Positions 17,241 to 25,711 of a DNA stretch of 64,000 nucleotides are shown here, in pieces. The notes under the pieces were generated by a model. It made no database searches and had not been told where the DNA came from. It saw only the letters and a program-made list of their open reading frames with translations. Each line of letters begins with the position of its first letter. The stretch's first letter is position 1. Both the position numbers and the translations under genes were made by a program. Origin of the DNA: Comamonadaceae bacterium (GTDB lineage Bacteria > Pseudomonadota > Gammaproteobacteria > Burkholderiales > Burkholderiaceae_C); the NCBI GenBank assembly GCA_009996515.1, contig JAACZV010000008.1, positions 65,228 through 129,227 of the forward strand, written 5' to 3'.

Positions 17241-17281
17241 GCGGGGTGACATTGTCCCCGCTGACCGATCCCGTGGATCGG
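17241..17281. repeat. Two hairpins upstream of tdk
   Basis: Inverted repeats GCGGGG ... CCCCGC (17241-17246 and 17256-17261) and CCGATCC-CGT-GGATCGG (17265-17281). They occupy the space between the tdk start and the second zinc-ribbon gene, a 165-bp gap that holds both promoters. A longer-range pair GCCCGC/GCGGGC follows at about 17291-17328. Role is not known; a leader structure for either gene is possible. Confidence 0.5.
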
Positions 17282-17392
17282 GGCAGGGAAAGCCCGCGGT
17301 TTCCGCCGTTTTGAGCCCTAACTGCGGGCTTGCGAGATGGCGCTGTCATCCAGGTCGTGAGTCAATTCATCTTTCCCTGACCTGTCTGAAGA

Positions 17393-17596
17393 ATGAGCAA
17401 AGACACCGTCACCGCGGTCCGCCAGGATGGTTTGCGTTACCAGTCCAAGGTGGGCGGCTCGCCCTTCCTCGGCAGCGGACACACCCGCTCCTGCTTCAAA
17501 TGCGGCAAGCACCGCGCCCCGGCCAGCCTGCAGTCCATCCGGCTGCTGGGCCGCAACGAAGTGGTCTGCAAGCCCAACTGCAAGACCTTGCCCTGA
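17393..17596 (+). CDS. Small zinc-ribbon-like protein, paralogue 2
   Basis: 67-aa protein with DGLRYQSKVGGSPF, SCFKCGKHR and VCKPNCK, matching paralogue 1 at 16257-16493 in order and spacing of all four cysteines and in the LLG segment between the pairs. It is basic, has no signal peptide or membrane segment, and is probably cytosolic. Function is unknown. It is transcribed away from tdk. A strong hairpin follows 10 bp after its stop codon. Confidence 0.75.
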   Translation: MSKDTVTAVRQDGLRYQSKVGGSPFLGSGHTRSCFKCGKHRAPASLQSIRLLGRNEVVCKPNCKTLP

Positions 17597-17606
17597 GCCT
17601 GCGGCG

Positions 17607-17629
17607 GCGGCGTCGGCATTCGACGCCGC
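17607..17629 (+). terminator. Hairpin after second zinc-ribbon gene
   Basis: Perfect nine-base arms GCGGCGTCG and CGACGCCGC around the loop GCATT, starting 10 bp after the stop codon. There is no T-run, so it may be a processing or stability hairpin rather than a true terminator. Confidence 0.5.
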
Positions 17630-17719
17630 ACCCAGCCACGCGCAAGACCTGGCCTGTCGGTTCAGCGGCGTCTCTTCCCGGCCGGGGTTGAACCCGGGCG
17701 CGGGCAGGGGTTGCGGTGT

Positions 17720-18406
17720 TCAGGTCTTGGACCTGGCGCCCCGCCCACGTTCCTCCAGCCAGGCCTTGGCCGTCGAGAAATGGCCGCAGCCGATAAAGGG
17801 GCGCGGCGGCTTCAGCGCCGACAGCGGTGATGGGTGGTTGGCCTTCAGCACCAGATGGCCCTGGCTGGCGGCCTCGATCAGTGGCGCCTTGGCCTGGGCA
17901 TAACTGCCCCACAGCATGAACACCTTGGGTGCGGCGTCTTCGGCGGCCGCCCTGATGAGGGCATCCGTCAGCGCCTCCCAGCCCTGGTTGGCGTGGCTGG
18001 CGGGCTGGCCGTCCTCCACGGTCAGCACGGCGTTCAGCAGCAGTGTGCCGCCTTCCGCCCAGCGCACCAGGCTGCCGTTGGGCGGGAAGGGCTTGCCCAG
18101 ATCGCGCTGGATCTCCTTGAAGATGTTGCGCAGGCTGGGCGGCAGCGGCACGCCGGGCGGCACGCTGAAGCTCAGGCCCTCCGCCTGGCCGGGGCCGTGA
18201 TAGGGGTCTTGCCCCAGGATGACGACACGCGTGCTGGCCAGCGGGGTGAGCGTCAGCGCCCGCAGCGGCTCGGGGGGGTAGATGGTGGCGCCAGCGGCGA
18301 CGCGCTGTTCGAGAAAGGCCTGCAGCCGCCGGCCGGCGGGCGAGGCGGCCCAGGCGTCGACGACGGGGCGCCAGTCGGTGTCGGGAAGTTCGAGCGGCAG
18401 CTTCAT
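17720..18406 (-). CDS. ung: Uracil-DNA glycosylase
   Basis: Family 1 uracil-DNA glycosylase, 228 aa, which removes uracil from DNA in base excision repair. The catalytic water-activating motif [17 protein letters not shown] is present with its Asp, and the C-terminal [11 protein letters not shown]-contact motif with its His is intact ([12 protein letters not shown]). The start overlaps the trpC stop codon by 4 bp, so ung is the last gene of the trp operon here. This coupling of a repair gene to tryptophan synthesis is positional; no functional link is implied. Confidence 0.95.
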   Translation of the reverse strand: MKLPLELPDTDWRPVVDAWAASPAGRRLQAFLEQRVAAGATIYPPEPLRALTLTPLASTRVVILGQDPYHGPGQAEGLSFSVPPGVPLPPSLRNIFKEIQRDLGKPFPPNGSLVRWAEGGTLLLNAVLTVEDGQPASHANQGWEALTDALIRAAAEDAAPKVFMLWGSYAQAKAPLIEAASQGHLVLKANHPSPLSALKPPRPFIGCGHFSTAKAWLEERGRGARSKT

Positions 18407-19194
18407 CCGAACAAGTTTGCCAGCGCGGCGCCCGGGTCCGGTGCGCGCATGAAGGCCTCGCCGACGAGGAAGGCGTTCACGTGGGCATCGCGCATGCGCT
18501 TCACGTCGTCGGCGCCGAGGATGCCGGACTCGGTCACCAGCAGCCGGTCGGCCGGCACGCGCGGCAGCAGGGCGAGCGTGGTGTCCAGCGTGACCTCGAA
18601 GCTGCGCAGGTTGCGGTTGTTGATGCCCACCAGCGGCGTCTTCAGCCGCAGCGCCCGGTCCAGTTCCTCGCCGTCGTGCACCTCGACCAGCACGTCCAGG
18701 CCGACCGCATGGGCCGCGGCCTCGAGGTCGGCCATCTGCGCGTCGGCCAGGCAGGCGGCGATCAGCAGGATGCAGTCGGCGCCCATGGCGCCGGCCTCCA
18801 TGACCTGGTATTCGTCCACCATGAAGTCCTTGCGCAGCACCGGCAGCTCGCAGGCGGCGCGGGCCTGCTGCAGATAGGCGATGGAGCCCTGGAAGAAGCG
18901 CTCGTCGGTCAGCACGGAGAGGCAGGCGGCGCCGTGGCGCGCGTAGCTCTCGGCGATGGCGGCGGGGCGGAAGTCGGCGCGCAGCACGCCTTTCGACGGG
19001 CTGGCCTTCTTCACCTCGGCGATGACACCCGCGTGGCCCGCCGCGACCTTGGCGCGCAGTGCGCGCTCAAAGCCGCGCCGCTCGCCCTGGCGGCCCTCGG
19101 CTTCGTCGCGCAGCGAGGCCAGCGAGCGCTTGTGCCTGGCGGCTGCGATCTCGTCCCACTTGACCTCGACGATGCGCTGCAGGATGTCGCTCAT
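18403..19194 (-). CDS. trpC: Indole-3-glycerol phosphate synthase
   Basis: Monofunctional TrpC, 263 aa, a TIM barrel converting CdRP to indole-3-glycerol phosphate. Typical strand motifs are all visible: [57 protein letters not shown] and LLVTESGI. The Lys of [10 protein letters not shown] and the Lys of LRKDF are the expected catalytic residues. The ATG at 19194 overlaps the trpD stop by 4 bp and sets the start; the longer upstream frame is the shadow of trpD. There is no trpF fusion. Confidence 0.95.
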   Translation of the reverse strand: MSDILQRIVEVKWDEIAAARHKRSLASLRDEAEGRQGERRGFERALRAKVAAGHAGVIAEVKKASPSKGVLRADFRPAAIAESYARHGAACLSVLTDERFFQGSIAYLQQARAACELPVLRKDFMVDEYQVMEAGAMGADCILLIAACLADAQMADLEAAAHAVGLDVLVEVHDGEELDRALRLKTPLVGINNRNLRSFEVTLDTTLALLPRVPADRLLVTESGILGADDVKRMRDAHVNAFLVGEAFMRAPDPGAALANLFG

Positions 19195-20237
19195 GGCTGG
19201 CCTCCCAGGCCTTGCGTGGCCTTGACGAAGGCATCCAGCTTGGCGCGCGCCGCGCCGCTGTCCAGCGCCTGGCGCGCACGCGCGATGCCGTCGGCGAGGG
19301 ACGCCGCGACGTTGGCCGCGTACAGCGTGGCGCCGGCGTTCAGCAGCACGATGTCGCGCGCGGGCCCGGGCTGGCCATCCAGCACGCCGATCAGCATCTG
19401 GCGCGACTGCTCCGGGCCTTCCACCTTCAGGCTGCGGTTGCTGGCCATCGCGAAGCCGAAGTCCTCGGGATGGATCTCGTACTCGCGCACGGCGCCGTCC
19501 TTGAGCTCGCCCACCAGCGTCGTCGCGCCCAGCGAGATCTCGTCCATGCCGTCCTTGCCATAGACCACCAGCGCATGCTCGGCGCCCAGGCGCTGCAGCA
19601 CGCGCACCTGGATGCCCACCAGATCGGGGTGGAATACGCCCATCAGGATGTTGGGCGCGCCGGCCGGGTTGGTGAGAGGCCCCAGGATGTTGAAGATGGT
19701 GCGCACGCCCAGCTCGCGGCGCACCGGCGCGATGTTCTTCATCGCCGGGTGGTGGTTGGGCGCGAACATGAAGCCGATGCCGCATTCGGCCACCGACGCG
19801 GCCACCTGGCGCGGCGTCAGCTGGATGTTGGCCCCCAGCGCCTCCAGCACGTCGGCGCTGCCGGTCTTGCTGCTCACACTCCGGTTGCCATGCTTGGCGA
19901 TCTGCGCGCCGGCCGCGGCGGCGATGAACATCGAGCAGGTGGAGATGTTGAAGCTGTGCGCGCCGTCGCCGCCGGTGCCGACGACGTCGACGAGATGGGG
20001 CAGCGGGCCAACATTGTGAAGAGGCACCTTGTTGCTGAGCTCGCGCATGACCTGGGCCGCGGCGGTGATCTCGCCGATGGTTTCCTTCTTCACGCGCAGG
20101 CCGGTGATGAGGGCCGCGGCGATGACGGGCGACATCTCGCCGGCCATGATGCGGCGCATCAGCGTCAGCATCTCGTCGTGGAAGATCTCGCGGTGCTCGA
20201 TGACGCGGGTCAGGGCTTCGGTGTCGGTGATTGCCAT
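19191..20237 (-). CDS. trpD: Anthranilate phosphoribosyltransferase
   Basis: TrpD, 348 aa, transfers the phosphoribosyl group of PRPP to anthranilate. The PRPP-binding [14 protein letters not shown] is at about residues 88-101, followed by [21 protein letters not shown] and the anthranilate-site [10 protein letters not shown] and GPLTNPA blocks. It sits between the threonine aldolase gene (one base apart) and trpC (4-bp overlap), so translation is likely coupled through the operon. No TrpG fusion. Confidence 0.95.
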   Translation of the reverse strand: MAITDTEALTRVIEHREIFHDEMLTLMRRIMAGEMSPVIAAALITGLRVKKETIGEITAAAQVMRELSNKVPLHNVGPLPHLVDVVGTGGDGAHSFNISTCSMFIAAAAGAQIAKHGNRSVSSKTGSADVLEALGANIQLTPRQVAASVAECGIGFMFAPNHHPAMKNIAPVRRELGVRTIFNILGPLTNPAGAPNILMGVFHPDLVGIQVRVLQRLGAEHALVVYGKDGMDEISLGATTLVGELKDGAVREYEIHPEDFGFAMASNRSLKVEGPEQSRQMLIGVLDGQPGPARDIVLLNAGATLYAANVAASLADGIARARQALDSGAARAKLDAFVKATQGLGGQP

Positions 20238-20238
20238 G

Positions 20239-21288
20239 TCAGGCCTCCAGGAATTCGCGCGTCGCCGCGATGGCGTGGTCTATGCCCGCGGCATCGACGT
20301 CCAGATGGGTCACGAAGCGCAGGCCGATCAGACCGGTGGCCAGCACGCCGCGCGACTTCAGATGCTCCAGCAGCGCCGGCGTGCGGCCGTCGCTGACCTG
20401 GGCGAACACGATATTGGTCTGCGGCGGCGTGACGGTGACACCGGGCAGCGCGGCGAGGCCCTCGGCCAGGCGTTTCGCGAGGGCGTGGTCATCGGCCAGG
20501 CGCTCGACGTGGTGGGTCAGCGCATGGTCGGCCGCCGCGGCCATCAGGCCGACCTGGCGCAGGCCGCCGCCCACCATCTTGCGGATGCGGTGGGCGCGGT
20601 GGATGAGCTCGCGCGGGCCGGCCAGCATGGAGCCCATGGGCGCGCCCAGGCCCTTGCTGAAGCAGATGGAGACCGAGTCGAAATGACGCGCCAGCTCCGT
20701 CACCGTTCGGCCCGAGGCGACCGCGGCGTTGAACAGCCGCGCGCCGTCCAGGTGGGTGAACAGGCCGCGGGAATGGGCCAGTTCGCAGGCGTCCGCGACA
20801 TAGCTGGCCGGCAGCACATGACCGCTCCAGGTGTTCTCCAGCGCGAGCAGCCGCGTGCGGGCGAAGTGCGGGTCGTCGGGCTTGATGGCCGCGGCGATGT
20901 CGTCCAGCCGTATCGTCCCGTCCGGCTGGTTGGGCAGCGGCTGCGGCTGGATGCTGCCCAGCACCGCCGCGCCGCCGCCTTCGTAGCGGTAGGTGTGGGC
21001 GAGCTGGCCCACGATGTACTCGTCGCCGCGGCCGCAGTGCGCCAGCAGGCCGCAGAGATTGCTCTGCGTGCCGCTGCTCATGAAGAGGGCCGCCTCTTTG
21101 CCGAGCAGGGCGGCGACGCGCTCCTGCAGCGCGTTGACGGTGGGGTCGTCGCCGAAGACGTCGTCGCCGACCGGAGCGGCCTTGATGGCCTCCCGCATGG
21201 CCGGCGTCGGTCGGGTGACCGTATCGCTGCGCAGGTCGACGACGGCATCGCCACCGTGTCCTCCGGAACCAGGTGCGTAGTCGCTCAT
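20239..21288 (-). CDS. ltaE: Low-specificity L-threonine aldolase
   Basis: PLP-dependent aldolase, 349 aa, cleaving threonine or allo-threonine to glycine and acetaldehyde. It starts with the family hallmark [18 protein letters not shown] and has [12 protein letters not shown], the [14 protein letters not shown] aspartate segment and the PLP lysine in [14 protein letters not shown]. It is inserted between trpG and trpD: the start overlaps the trpG stop by 4 bp and the stop is one base from the trpD start. No metabolic reason for the placement is obvious, although glycine/serine supply feeds the tryptophan synthase step. Confidence 0.92.
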   Translation of the reverse strand: MSDYAPGSGGHGGDAVVDLRSDTVTRPTPAMREAIKAAPVGDDVFGDDPTVNALQERVAALLGKEAALFMSSGTQSNLCGLLAHCGRGDEYIVGQLAHTYRYEGGGAAVLGSIQPQPLPNQPDGTIRLDDIAAAIKPDDPHFARTRLLALENTWSGHVLPASYVADACELAHSRGLFTHLDGARLFNAAVASGRTVTELARHFDSVSICFSKGLGAPMGSMLAGPRELIHRAHRIRKMVGGGLRQVGLMAAAADHALTHHVERLADDHALAKRLAEGLAALPGVTVTPPQTNIVFAQVSDGRTPALLEHLKSRGVLATGLIGLRFVTHLDVDAAGIDHAIAATREFLEA

Positions 21289-21869
21289 GCCTTCAGCTCC
21301 AGAAAATTGCGCAGCATCGCGTGGCCATGCTCGCTGAGGATGGATTCCGGATGGAACTGCACGCCCTCCATCGGCGTGGCCGTGCCGGCCAGCTCGCGGT
21401 GGCGCACGCCCATGATCTCGCCGTCATCGCTGCGCGAGGTGATCTCCAGCACCGCCGGGCAGCTGGCCTCCTCGATGACCAGGGAGTGATAGCGGATGAC
21501 GCTGAACTCCCGGGGCAGGCCGGTGTAGACGCCGCGCTGGTCGGTCGTGATGGTGCTGGCCTTGCCGTGCATCTGACGCTTGGCGCGCACGATCTTGCCG
21601 CCCAGCGCCTGGCCCATGGATTGGTGGCCCAGGCACACGCCCAGCAGCGGCTTCTTGCCCATGAAGTGCCGGATGGCCTCCACGCAGACGCCGGCCTCGT
21701 TGGGCGTGCAGGGGCCGGGTGAGAAGACGATGTGGTCGGGGTCCAGCGCGGCCATCTCGGCCACGCTGATCTCGTCGTTGCGCACCACCTTCACATCGGC
21801 GCCCAGTTCACCGAAGTACTGGACGATGTTGAACGTGAAGCTGTCGTAGTTGTCGATCATCAAGAGCAT
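21285..21869 (-). CDS. trpG: Anthranilate synthase component II (glutamine amidotransferase)
   Basis: Class I glutamine amidotransferase subunit, 194 aa, supplying ammonia to TrpE. The catalytic Cys lies in [17 protein letters not shown] and the His-Glu pair in [14 protein letters not shown]; the [14 protein letters not shown] start is typical. In many bacteria TrpG also serves para-aminobenzoate synthase (PabA), and that shared role is possible. It directly abuts the trpE stop and overlaps the threonine aldolase start. Confidence 0.95.
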   Translation of the reverse strand: MLLMIDNYDSFTFNIVQYFGELGADVKVVRNDEISVAEMAALDPDHIVFSPGPCTPNEAGVCVEAIRHFMGKKPLLGVCLGHQSMGQALGGKIVRAKRQMHGKASTITTDQRGVYTGLPREFSVIRYHSLVIEEASCPAVLEITSRSDDGEIMGVRHRELAGTATPMEGVQFHPESILSEHGHAMLRNFLELKA

Positions 21870-23357
21870 TCAGAAGCCCTCCTCAACCAGCTCGGCGGCA
21901 CGCAGCAGCGCGCGGGCTTTCGCCTCTGTTTCCTGCCACTCAAGTTCAGGAACTGAGTCTGCGACGACACCGGCGGCCGCCTGCACATACAGAGTGCCGT
22001 TCTTGATGATGCCGGTGCGGATCGCGATGGCCAGGTCCATGTCGCCGGCAAAGCTCAGGTAGCCGCAGGCGCCGCCGTAGATGCCGCGCTGCACGGGCTC
22101 CAGTTCGTCGATGAGCTCCATCGCGCGCACCTTGGGCGCGCCGGTCAGCGTGCCGGCGGGGAAGGTGGCCTTCAGCACGTCCAGCTGGCCGACCTCGGGC
22201 CGCAGCACGCCCTCGACGTTGCTGACGATGTGCATCACGTGCGAGTAGCGCTCGACGACGAAGCTCTGCGTGACCTTGACGCTGCCGACGCGGGCGATGC
22301 GGCCGATGTCGTTGCGCGCCAGGTCGATCAGCATCAGGTGCTCGGCGCGCTCCTTGGGGTCGGCCTGCAGTTCGGCCTCTAGGGCCAGGTCGCGCTCGGG
22401 CGTCGCGCCGCGCGGGCGGGTGCCGGCCAGCGGGCGGATGGTGACCTTGCGGCTGCCGTCGCCGGCGTGCTCCTCGCGCACCAGGATCTCGGGGCTGGCG
22501 CCGACGATCTGGAAGTCGCCCAGATCGTAGAAGTACATATAGGGGCTGGGGTTCAGCGCCCGCAGCGCGCGGTACAGCGCGATGGGCTCGGCCTTGTAGG
22601 GCTTGGAGATGCGCTGGCCCACCTGCACCTGCATCAGGTCGCCGGCGGCGATGTACTCCTTGGCGCGCGCGACGGCGGCGAGATAGTCGGCCTTGGCGAA
22701 GCCCCGCGTGACGGGATGTGATTCGCTGCGCTGCACGCGCGGCACGCTGACGGAGTAGCTCAGCTTGTCGCGCAGCTGCGCGAGCTTCTTCTTGGCACGG
22801 AAGTAGGCCTCGGGCTGGCGCGGGTCGGCCCAGACGATGAGGTAGAGCCGGCCCGACAGGTTGTCGATGACGGCCACCTCCTCGGACAGCAGCAGCACGA
22901 TGTCGGGCGTGCCCAGGGACTCGCCCGCGTGGTTGTGGGCCAGGCGCTTCTCGATGGCACGCACGGCCTCGTAGCCGAAATAGCCGGCCAGGCCGCCGCA
23001 GAAGCGCGGCAGGCCGGCCGGGATCCTGGGCTTGATGCGCTCCTGGTAGGCGGCGATGAAGTCCAGCGGGTTGCCTTCATGCGTCTCGACGACGGCGCCG
23101 TCGGTGACGACCTCGCAGTGCTGGCCGGTCGCGCGGATCAGCGTGCGCGCCGGCAGGCCGATGAAGGAGTAGCGCCCGAAGCGCTCGCCGCCGACGACGG
23201 ACTCCAGCAAGAAGCTGTTGCGGCCCTGGCCGGCGCCGGCACAGAGCTTGAGGTACAGGGACAGCGGGGTTTCGAGATCCGCAAAGGCCTCGCTGATCAG
23301 CGGGATGCGGTTGTAGCCCTCGGAGGCGAGGCTCTGGAATTCGAGTTCGGTGATCAC
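21870..23357 (-). CDS. trpE: Anthranilate synthase component I
   Basis: TrpE, 495 aa, converts chorismate to anthranilate with TrpG. The N-terminal Trp-feedback region includes SLYLKLCAGAGQGRNSFLLESV (the LLES motif), and the chorismate-binding core has IRPLAGTRPRGATPERD, LMLIDLARNDIGR and the terminal GAPKVRAMELIDELEP and YGGACGYLSF blocks. I chose GTG at 23357 because an AAGG site stands seven bases before it; TTG at 23363 would add two residues. It is preceded by a Trp-rich leader peptide and hairpins, so attenuation is likely. Confidence 0.94.
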   Translation of the reverse strand: MITELEFQSLASEGYNRIPLISEAFADLETPLSLYLKLCAGAGQGRNSFLLESVVGGERFGRYSFIGLPARTLIRATGQHCEVVTDGAVVETHEGNPLDFIAAYQERIKPRIPAGLPRFCGGLAGYFGYEAVRAIEKRLAHNHAGESLGTPDIVLLLSEEVAVIDNLSGRLYLIVWADPRQPEAYFRAKKKLAQLRDKLSYSVSVPRVQRSESHPVTRGFAKADYLAAVARAKEYIAAGDLMQVQVGQRISKPYKAEPIALYRALRALNPSPYMYFYDLGDFQIVGASPEILVREEHAGDGSRKVTIRPLAGTRPRGATPERDLALEAELQADPKERAEHLMLIDLARNDIGRIARVGSVKVTQSFVVERYSHVMHIVSNVEGVLRPEVGQLDVLKATFPAGTLTGAPKVRAMELIDELEPVQRGIYGGACGYLSFAGDMDLAIAIRTGIIKNGTLYVQAAAGVVADSVPELEWQETEAKARALLRAAELVEEGF

Positions 23358-23386
23358 GGTCAAACCTTGAAACGGCAGTGTTCAGG

Positions 23387-23451
23387 GCTTGGCGTGCAGC
23401 CCGCTTCATCAGCGGGCAACGCGTACGGGAGCGCGTCAGGGCGCGCCAAGC
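23387..23451 (-). promoter_or_regulatory. Candidate trp attenuator hairpins
   Basis: Between the leader peptide and trpE the transcript can form GCCCGCT-GATGA-AGCGGGC (23417 down to 23399), GCGCG-CCCTGA-CGCGC (about 23447 down to 23432) and a long-range stem between positions 23451-23441 and 23397-23387 (one mismatch) that encloses both. Alternative pairing after a Trp-rich leader is the layout of a transcription attenuator. No U-run follows the inner stem, so whether it terminates transcription or hides the trpE ribosome site is open. Confidence 0.6.
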
Positions 23452-23455
23452 GGCA

Positions 23456-23536
23456 TCAGGCTGGGGCTGACCAGCGACGCCAGGGCCAGGCTCCCCGGTC
23501 GCTCGACCCCGTGCTGTGCTTGCGCGTGATGAACAT
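23456..23536 (-). CDS. trpL: trp operon leader peptide
   Basis: Open frame of 26 codons ending 99 bp before the trpE start, reading MFITRKHST...GAWPWRRWSAPA. Three of its last ten residues are Trp (W17, W19, W22); tryptophan is rare, and this clustering is the signature of a trp attenuator peptide. Ribosome stalling at these codons when Trp-tRNA is scarce would shift the downstream hairpins. The ATG has only a weak ribosome site (GGA six bases upstream). Too short for ordinary gene calling. Confidence 0.75.
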   Translation of the reverse strand: MFITRKHSTGSSDRGAWPWRRWSAPA

Positions 23537-23545
23537 GATCGGTCC

Positions 23546-23554
23546 AGTGTATCA
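23546..23554 (-). promoter_or_regulatory. Possible extended -10 promoter of the trp operon
   Basis: On the minus strand the sequence TGATACACT combines a TGn extension with TACACT (four of six matches to TATAAT), ten bases before the trpL ATG. No good -35 box is seen 17 bp upstream. If used, the leader peptide would be nearly leaderless, so a promoter further upstream remains possible. Confidence 0.3.
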
Positions 23555-23630
23555 GTCGGGTTCCCGCGATCTCGGGCCATACTTCGCGCCGCGAAGAGGC
23601 CGCTATCGCGGCCCGACAACGGAGCGAGAC

Positions 23631-24230
23631 ATGCGCACATTCATCGTCGCGGCCCTGCTGGCCGCAACCGGCCTGAGTGGCGGGGGCGCCCAGGCTCAGG
23701 CGGTCGAGGTGGCCAACGTGAAGTACGAGCCGACGCTGGACCTGGCCGGCCAGAAGCTGCAGCTCAACGGTGCGGGCATACGCTACAAGTTCGTCATCAA
23801 GGTCTACACGGCCGGGCTGTACCTGACGCACAAGGCCGGCACGACGCAGGAAGTGCTGGCGGCGCCCGGCCCCAAGCGCATCCACATCCAGATGCTGCGC
23901 GACATCGACGGCAACGAACTGGGCAAGCTCTTCACCAAGGGCATGGAGGCCAATGTCACGCGCGACGAGTTCGCCAAGTCCATCAACGGCGTGCTCAAGC
24001 TCAGCGAGGTCTTCGCCAGCCGCAAGCAGCTCAACAGCGGCGAGAACTTCTCGGTGGACTATGTGCCCGGCGTCGGCTCCTCCGTGCTGCTCAACGGCAA
24101 GCCCATCGGCGAGACCATCAAAGAGCCCGAGTTCTTCAGCGCCCTGCTGCGCATCTGGCTGGGCGACAAGCCGGCCGACGACGGCCTGAAGGACGCGCTG
24201 CTGGGCGTCAAGCGCGAGCGCCGCCGCTGA
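23631..24230 (+). CDS. Chalcone isomerase-like domain protein, periplasmic
   Basis: Protein of 199 aa with a Sec signal peptide (MRTFIVAALLAATGLSGGGAQA, cleaved near residue 22) and a chalcone-isomerase-like fold: VANVKYEPTLDLAGQKLQLNGAGIRYKFVIKVYTAGLYL is the characteristic opening of this bacterial family. The isomerase activity is not expected; bacterial members are mostly of unknown function. A GGAG site lies seven bases before the ATG. The gene is divergent from the trp operon, sharing the 94-bp space with trpL, and converges with a MarR regulator gene. Confidence 0.82.
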   Translation: MRTFIVAALLAATGLSGGGAQAQAVEVANVKYEPTLDLAGQKLQLNGAGIRYKFVIKVYTAGLYLTHKAGTTQEVLAAPGPKRIHIQMLRDIDGNELGKLFTKGMEANVTRDEFAKSINGVLKLSEVFASRKQLNSGENFSVDYVPGVGSSVLLNGKPIGETIKEPEFFSALLRIWLGDKPADDGLKDALLGVKRERRR

Positions 24231-24245
24231 CGGCGCGCGACCGCC

Positions 24246-24710
24246 TCATTGCGGGGCCGGCGAGGGCCCCGGGCGCTGCACGCTGGTCAGCAGCCCCAGC
24301 AATTCCATCAGCGTGGCCGCCTGTTCGGGGCTGAGGACGGCCAGCAGCTCTTCGCTGGCCCGCCCGCTGGCCTTCTCGGCCCGGGCCAGCAGCAGCCGCC
24401 CGGCGCGCGTGAGGGACAGCAGGCTGCGGCGCTTGTCGTTGGGGTCGTCGGCCGCACTCACCAGGTCGCGCTCGCGCAGCAGGCGCACGACCATCGACAT
24501 GGTCGCGCGGTCCAGCGCGATCACCCGACCCAGCTCGTTCTGGCCTATGGGCGCGCGATGGCGCAGCGCAAACAGCGTGGCGTACTGCGCGGGGGTCAGG
24601 TCCAGGTCTGCGCAGGCCTCGGCGAACGCGGCGCTGGCGGCCTGATGGGCGCGCCGGATCAGGAAGTCCGGGCTGTCGTAGAGCCTGTCCAAGGCGTCGT
24701 TCGGGGGCAT
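24246..24710 (-). CDS. MarR-family transcriptional regulator
   Basis: Regulator of 154 aa with a winged helix. DLTPAQYATLFALRHRAPIGQNELGRVIALDRATMSMVVRLLRERDLVSAADDPNDKRRSLLSLTRAGRLLL is recognisable as the MarR DNA-binding core with its DxRR wing, broken here only for reading. The start was set at ATG 24710 since the extra upstream residues are not MarR-like. An imperfect palindrome TTCTTAAGGAA just upstream (about 24744-24754) may be its own operator. Ligand and targets are unknown; the divergent signalling cluster is one candidate. Confidence 0.86.
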   Translation of the reverse strand: MPPNDALDRLYDSPDFLIRRAHQAASAAFAEACADLDLTPAQYATLFALRHRAPIGQNELGRVIALDRATMSMVVRLLRERDLVSAADDPNDKRRSLLSLTRAGRLLLARAEKASGRASEELLAVLSPEQAATLMELLGLLTSVQRPGPSPAPQ

Positions 24711-24840
24711 GTGGCGGTGCAGAGCACGGGCAGGTGGGCGGCACTTCTTAAGGAAATCATAGCGAGCGGACGCCGGGAGGCGCGCTGTTGCCACCCAGGT
24801 CGGGGATGCCGGATGCTTAATCCACACGGAGAATGTGGTT

Positions 24841-25587
24841 ATGTGGAAGGCTGCGCTGATTGTCGAGGCCGATGAGTCGCGCATGCGTGCTCTTGCCAGC
24901 TGGTTGGACCGGGCTGGCTATCGTGCTGAATGCTGTACCGAGGCCGAGCAGGCCGTTGCCCGGCTGGAGGACGGCCAAGCCTGGGCCCTGCTGGCCGTCG
25001 ACCTGGACGCCGGTGCGGACGCGTTGACGCTGCTGCGCTCCTTCCGCTGCTCGCACGAGCTGCCGCCGCTGCTGGGGATGCAGCACGGCAGCGACGCCGG
25101 GCGCATGGCCGAGGCACTGGCCGACGGCGTGGCGCTGGTGCTGGACTGGGCCGCGCCGGCCGCCGCCGTGCAACAGGCCTTGCGTGCCCTGCAGCGCTGC
25201 GACGCCCCGGGGCCGGAGGCGTCGGGCCTGCCTCTGGAGGGCGCCGGCATGGCGTCGCGCATGGGGCTGGCCCAGGCGATAGAACAGCAGGGCCGCCGGC
25301 TGCTGCAGCAAGCCGTACATGGCCGGCTGGCGGGGCGGGTGCACGACGCGGTCCTCGCCGCGACGCGGCTGGAGCAGCTGGCGCGACGCCTGGGCGCTCA
25401 GGGCCTGGTCAGCGCCTGCCGGCAGCTGGTGGTCGAGGGCGGTGCGGATCTGCTGCTGCAGCAGCGCGCGGCGCGGGTGAGGCGCGAGCTGGACGGCGTG
25501 GTGTGCGGCCTGGGCCGGGCCGCGCTGCTGACGGCGCGCCCGGTGCACGACGGCGAACTCGACGGCCTGCCGAGCCGCCTCTCATAA
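24841..25587 (+). CDS. Degenerate receiver / Hpt-like signalling protein
   Basis: 248-aa protein with two modules. Residues about 1-120 look like a response-regulator receiver: [10 protein letters not shown] at strand 1 and LLAVDLD at strand 3 keep acidic residues, but the conserved Thr/Ser and Lys positions read GMQ and LDWAAP, so phosphorelay function is doubtful. Residues about 150-230 look like a histidine phosphotransfer domain ([25 protein letters not shown]), but the phospho-accepting His position is Thr. GGAG stands nine bases before ATG 24841. It opens a four-gene signalling cluster. Function is inferred from context only. Confidence 0.65.
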   Translation: MWKAALIVEADESRMRALASWLDRAGYRAECCTEAEQAVARLEDGQAWALLAVDLDAGADALTLLRSFRCSHELPPLLGMQHGSDAGRMAEALADGVALVLDWAAPAAAVQQALRALQRCDAPGPEASGLPLEGAGMASRMGLAQAIEQQGRRLLQQAVHGRLAGRVHDAVLAATRLEQLARRLGAQGLVSACRQLVVEGGADLLLQQRAARVRRELDGVVCGLGRAALLTARPVHDGELDGLPSRLS

Positions 25588-25608
25588 CTCCCTCTGTGAT
25601 CGACAAAG

Positions 25609-25630
25609 TTGTTTGATACCAAACAATTTT
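25609..25630 (+). terminator. AT-rich hairpin with T-run
   Basis: TTGTTTG-ATAC-CAAACAA followed by TTTT, 22 bp after the stop of the receiver/Hpt-like gene. The AT-rich stem stands out in this GC-rich genome. It could end the upstream transcript before the chemoreceptor operon. The segment GTTTGATAYC is repeated directly at 25611 and 25639. Confidence 0.5.
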
Positions 25631-25657
25631 GGATTATCGTTTGATATCGATCATTAT
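25628..25657 (+). promoter_or_regulatory. Candidate promoter of the chemoreceptor operon
   Basis: TTTGGA (25628-25633) and CATTAT (25652-25657) are spaced 18 bp apart in a conspicuously AT-rich stretch 55 bp before the chemoreceptor ATG. Match to sigma-70 boxes is moderate; no sigma-28 consensus was recognised. Confidence 0.35.
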
Positions 25658-25711
25658 CCGGACGCGCCGCAGCCATGTGCGGTGTGGTCAGTGCGAGGGG
25701 AGTCGTGCCAG

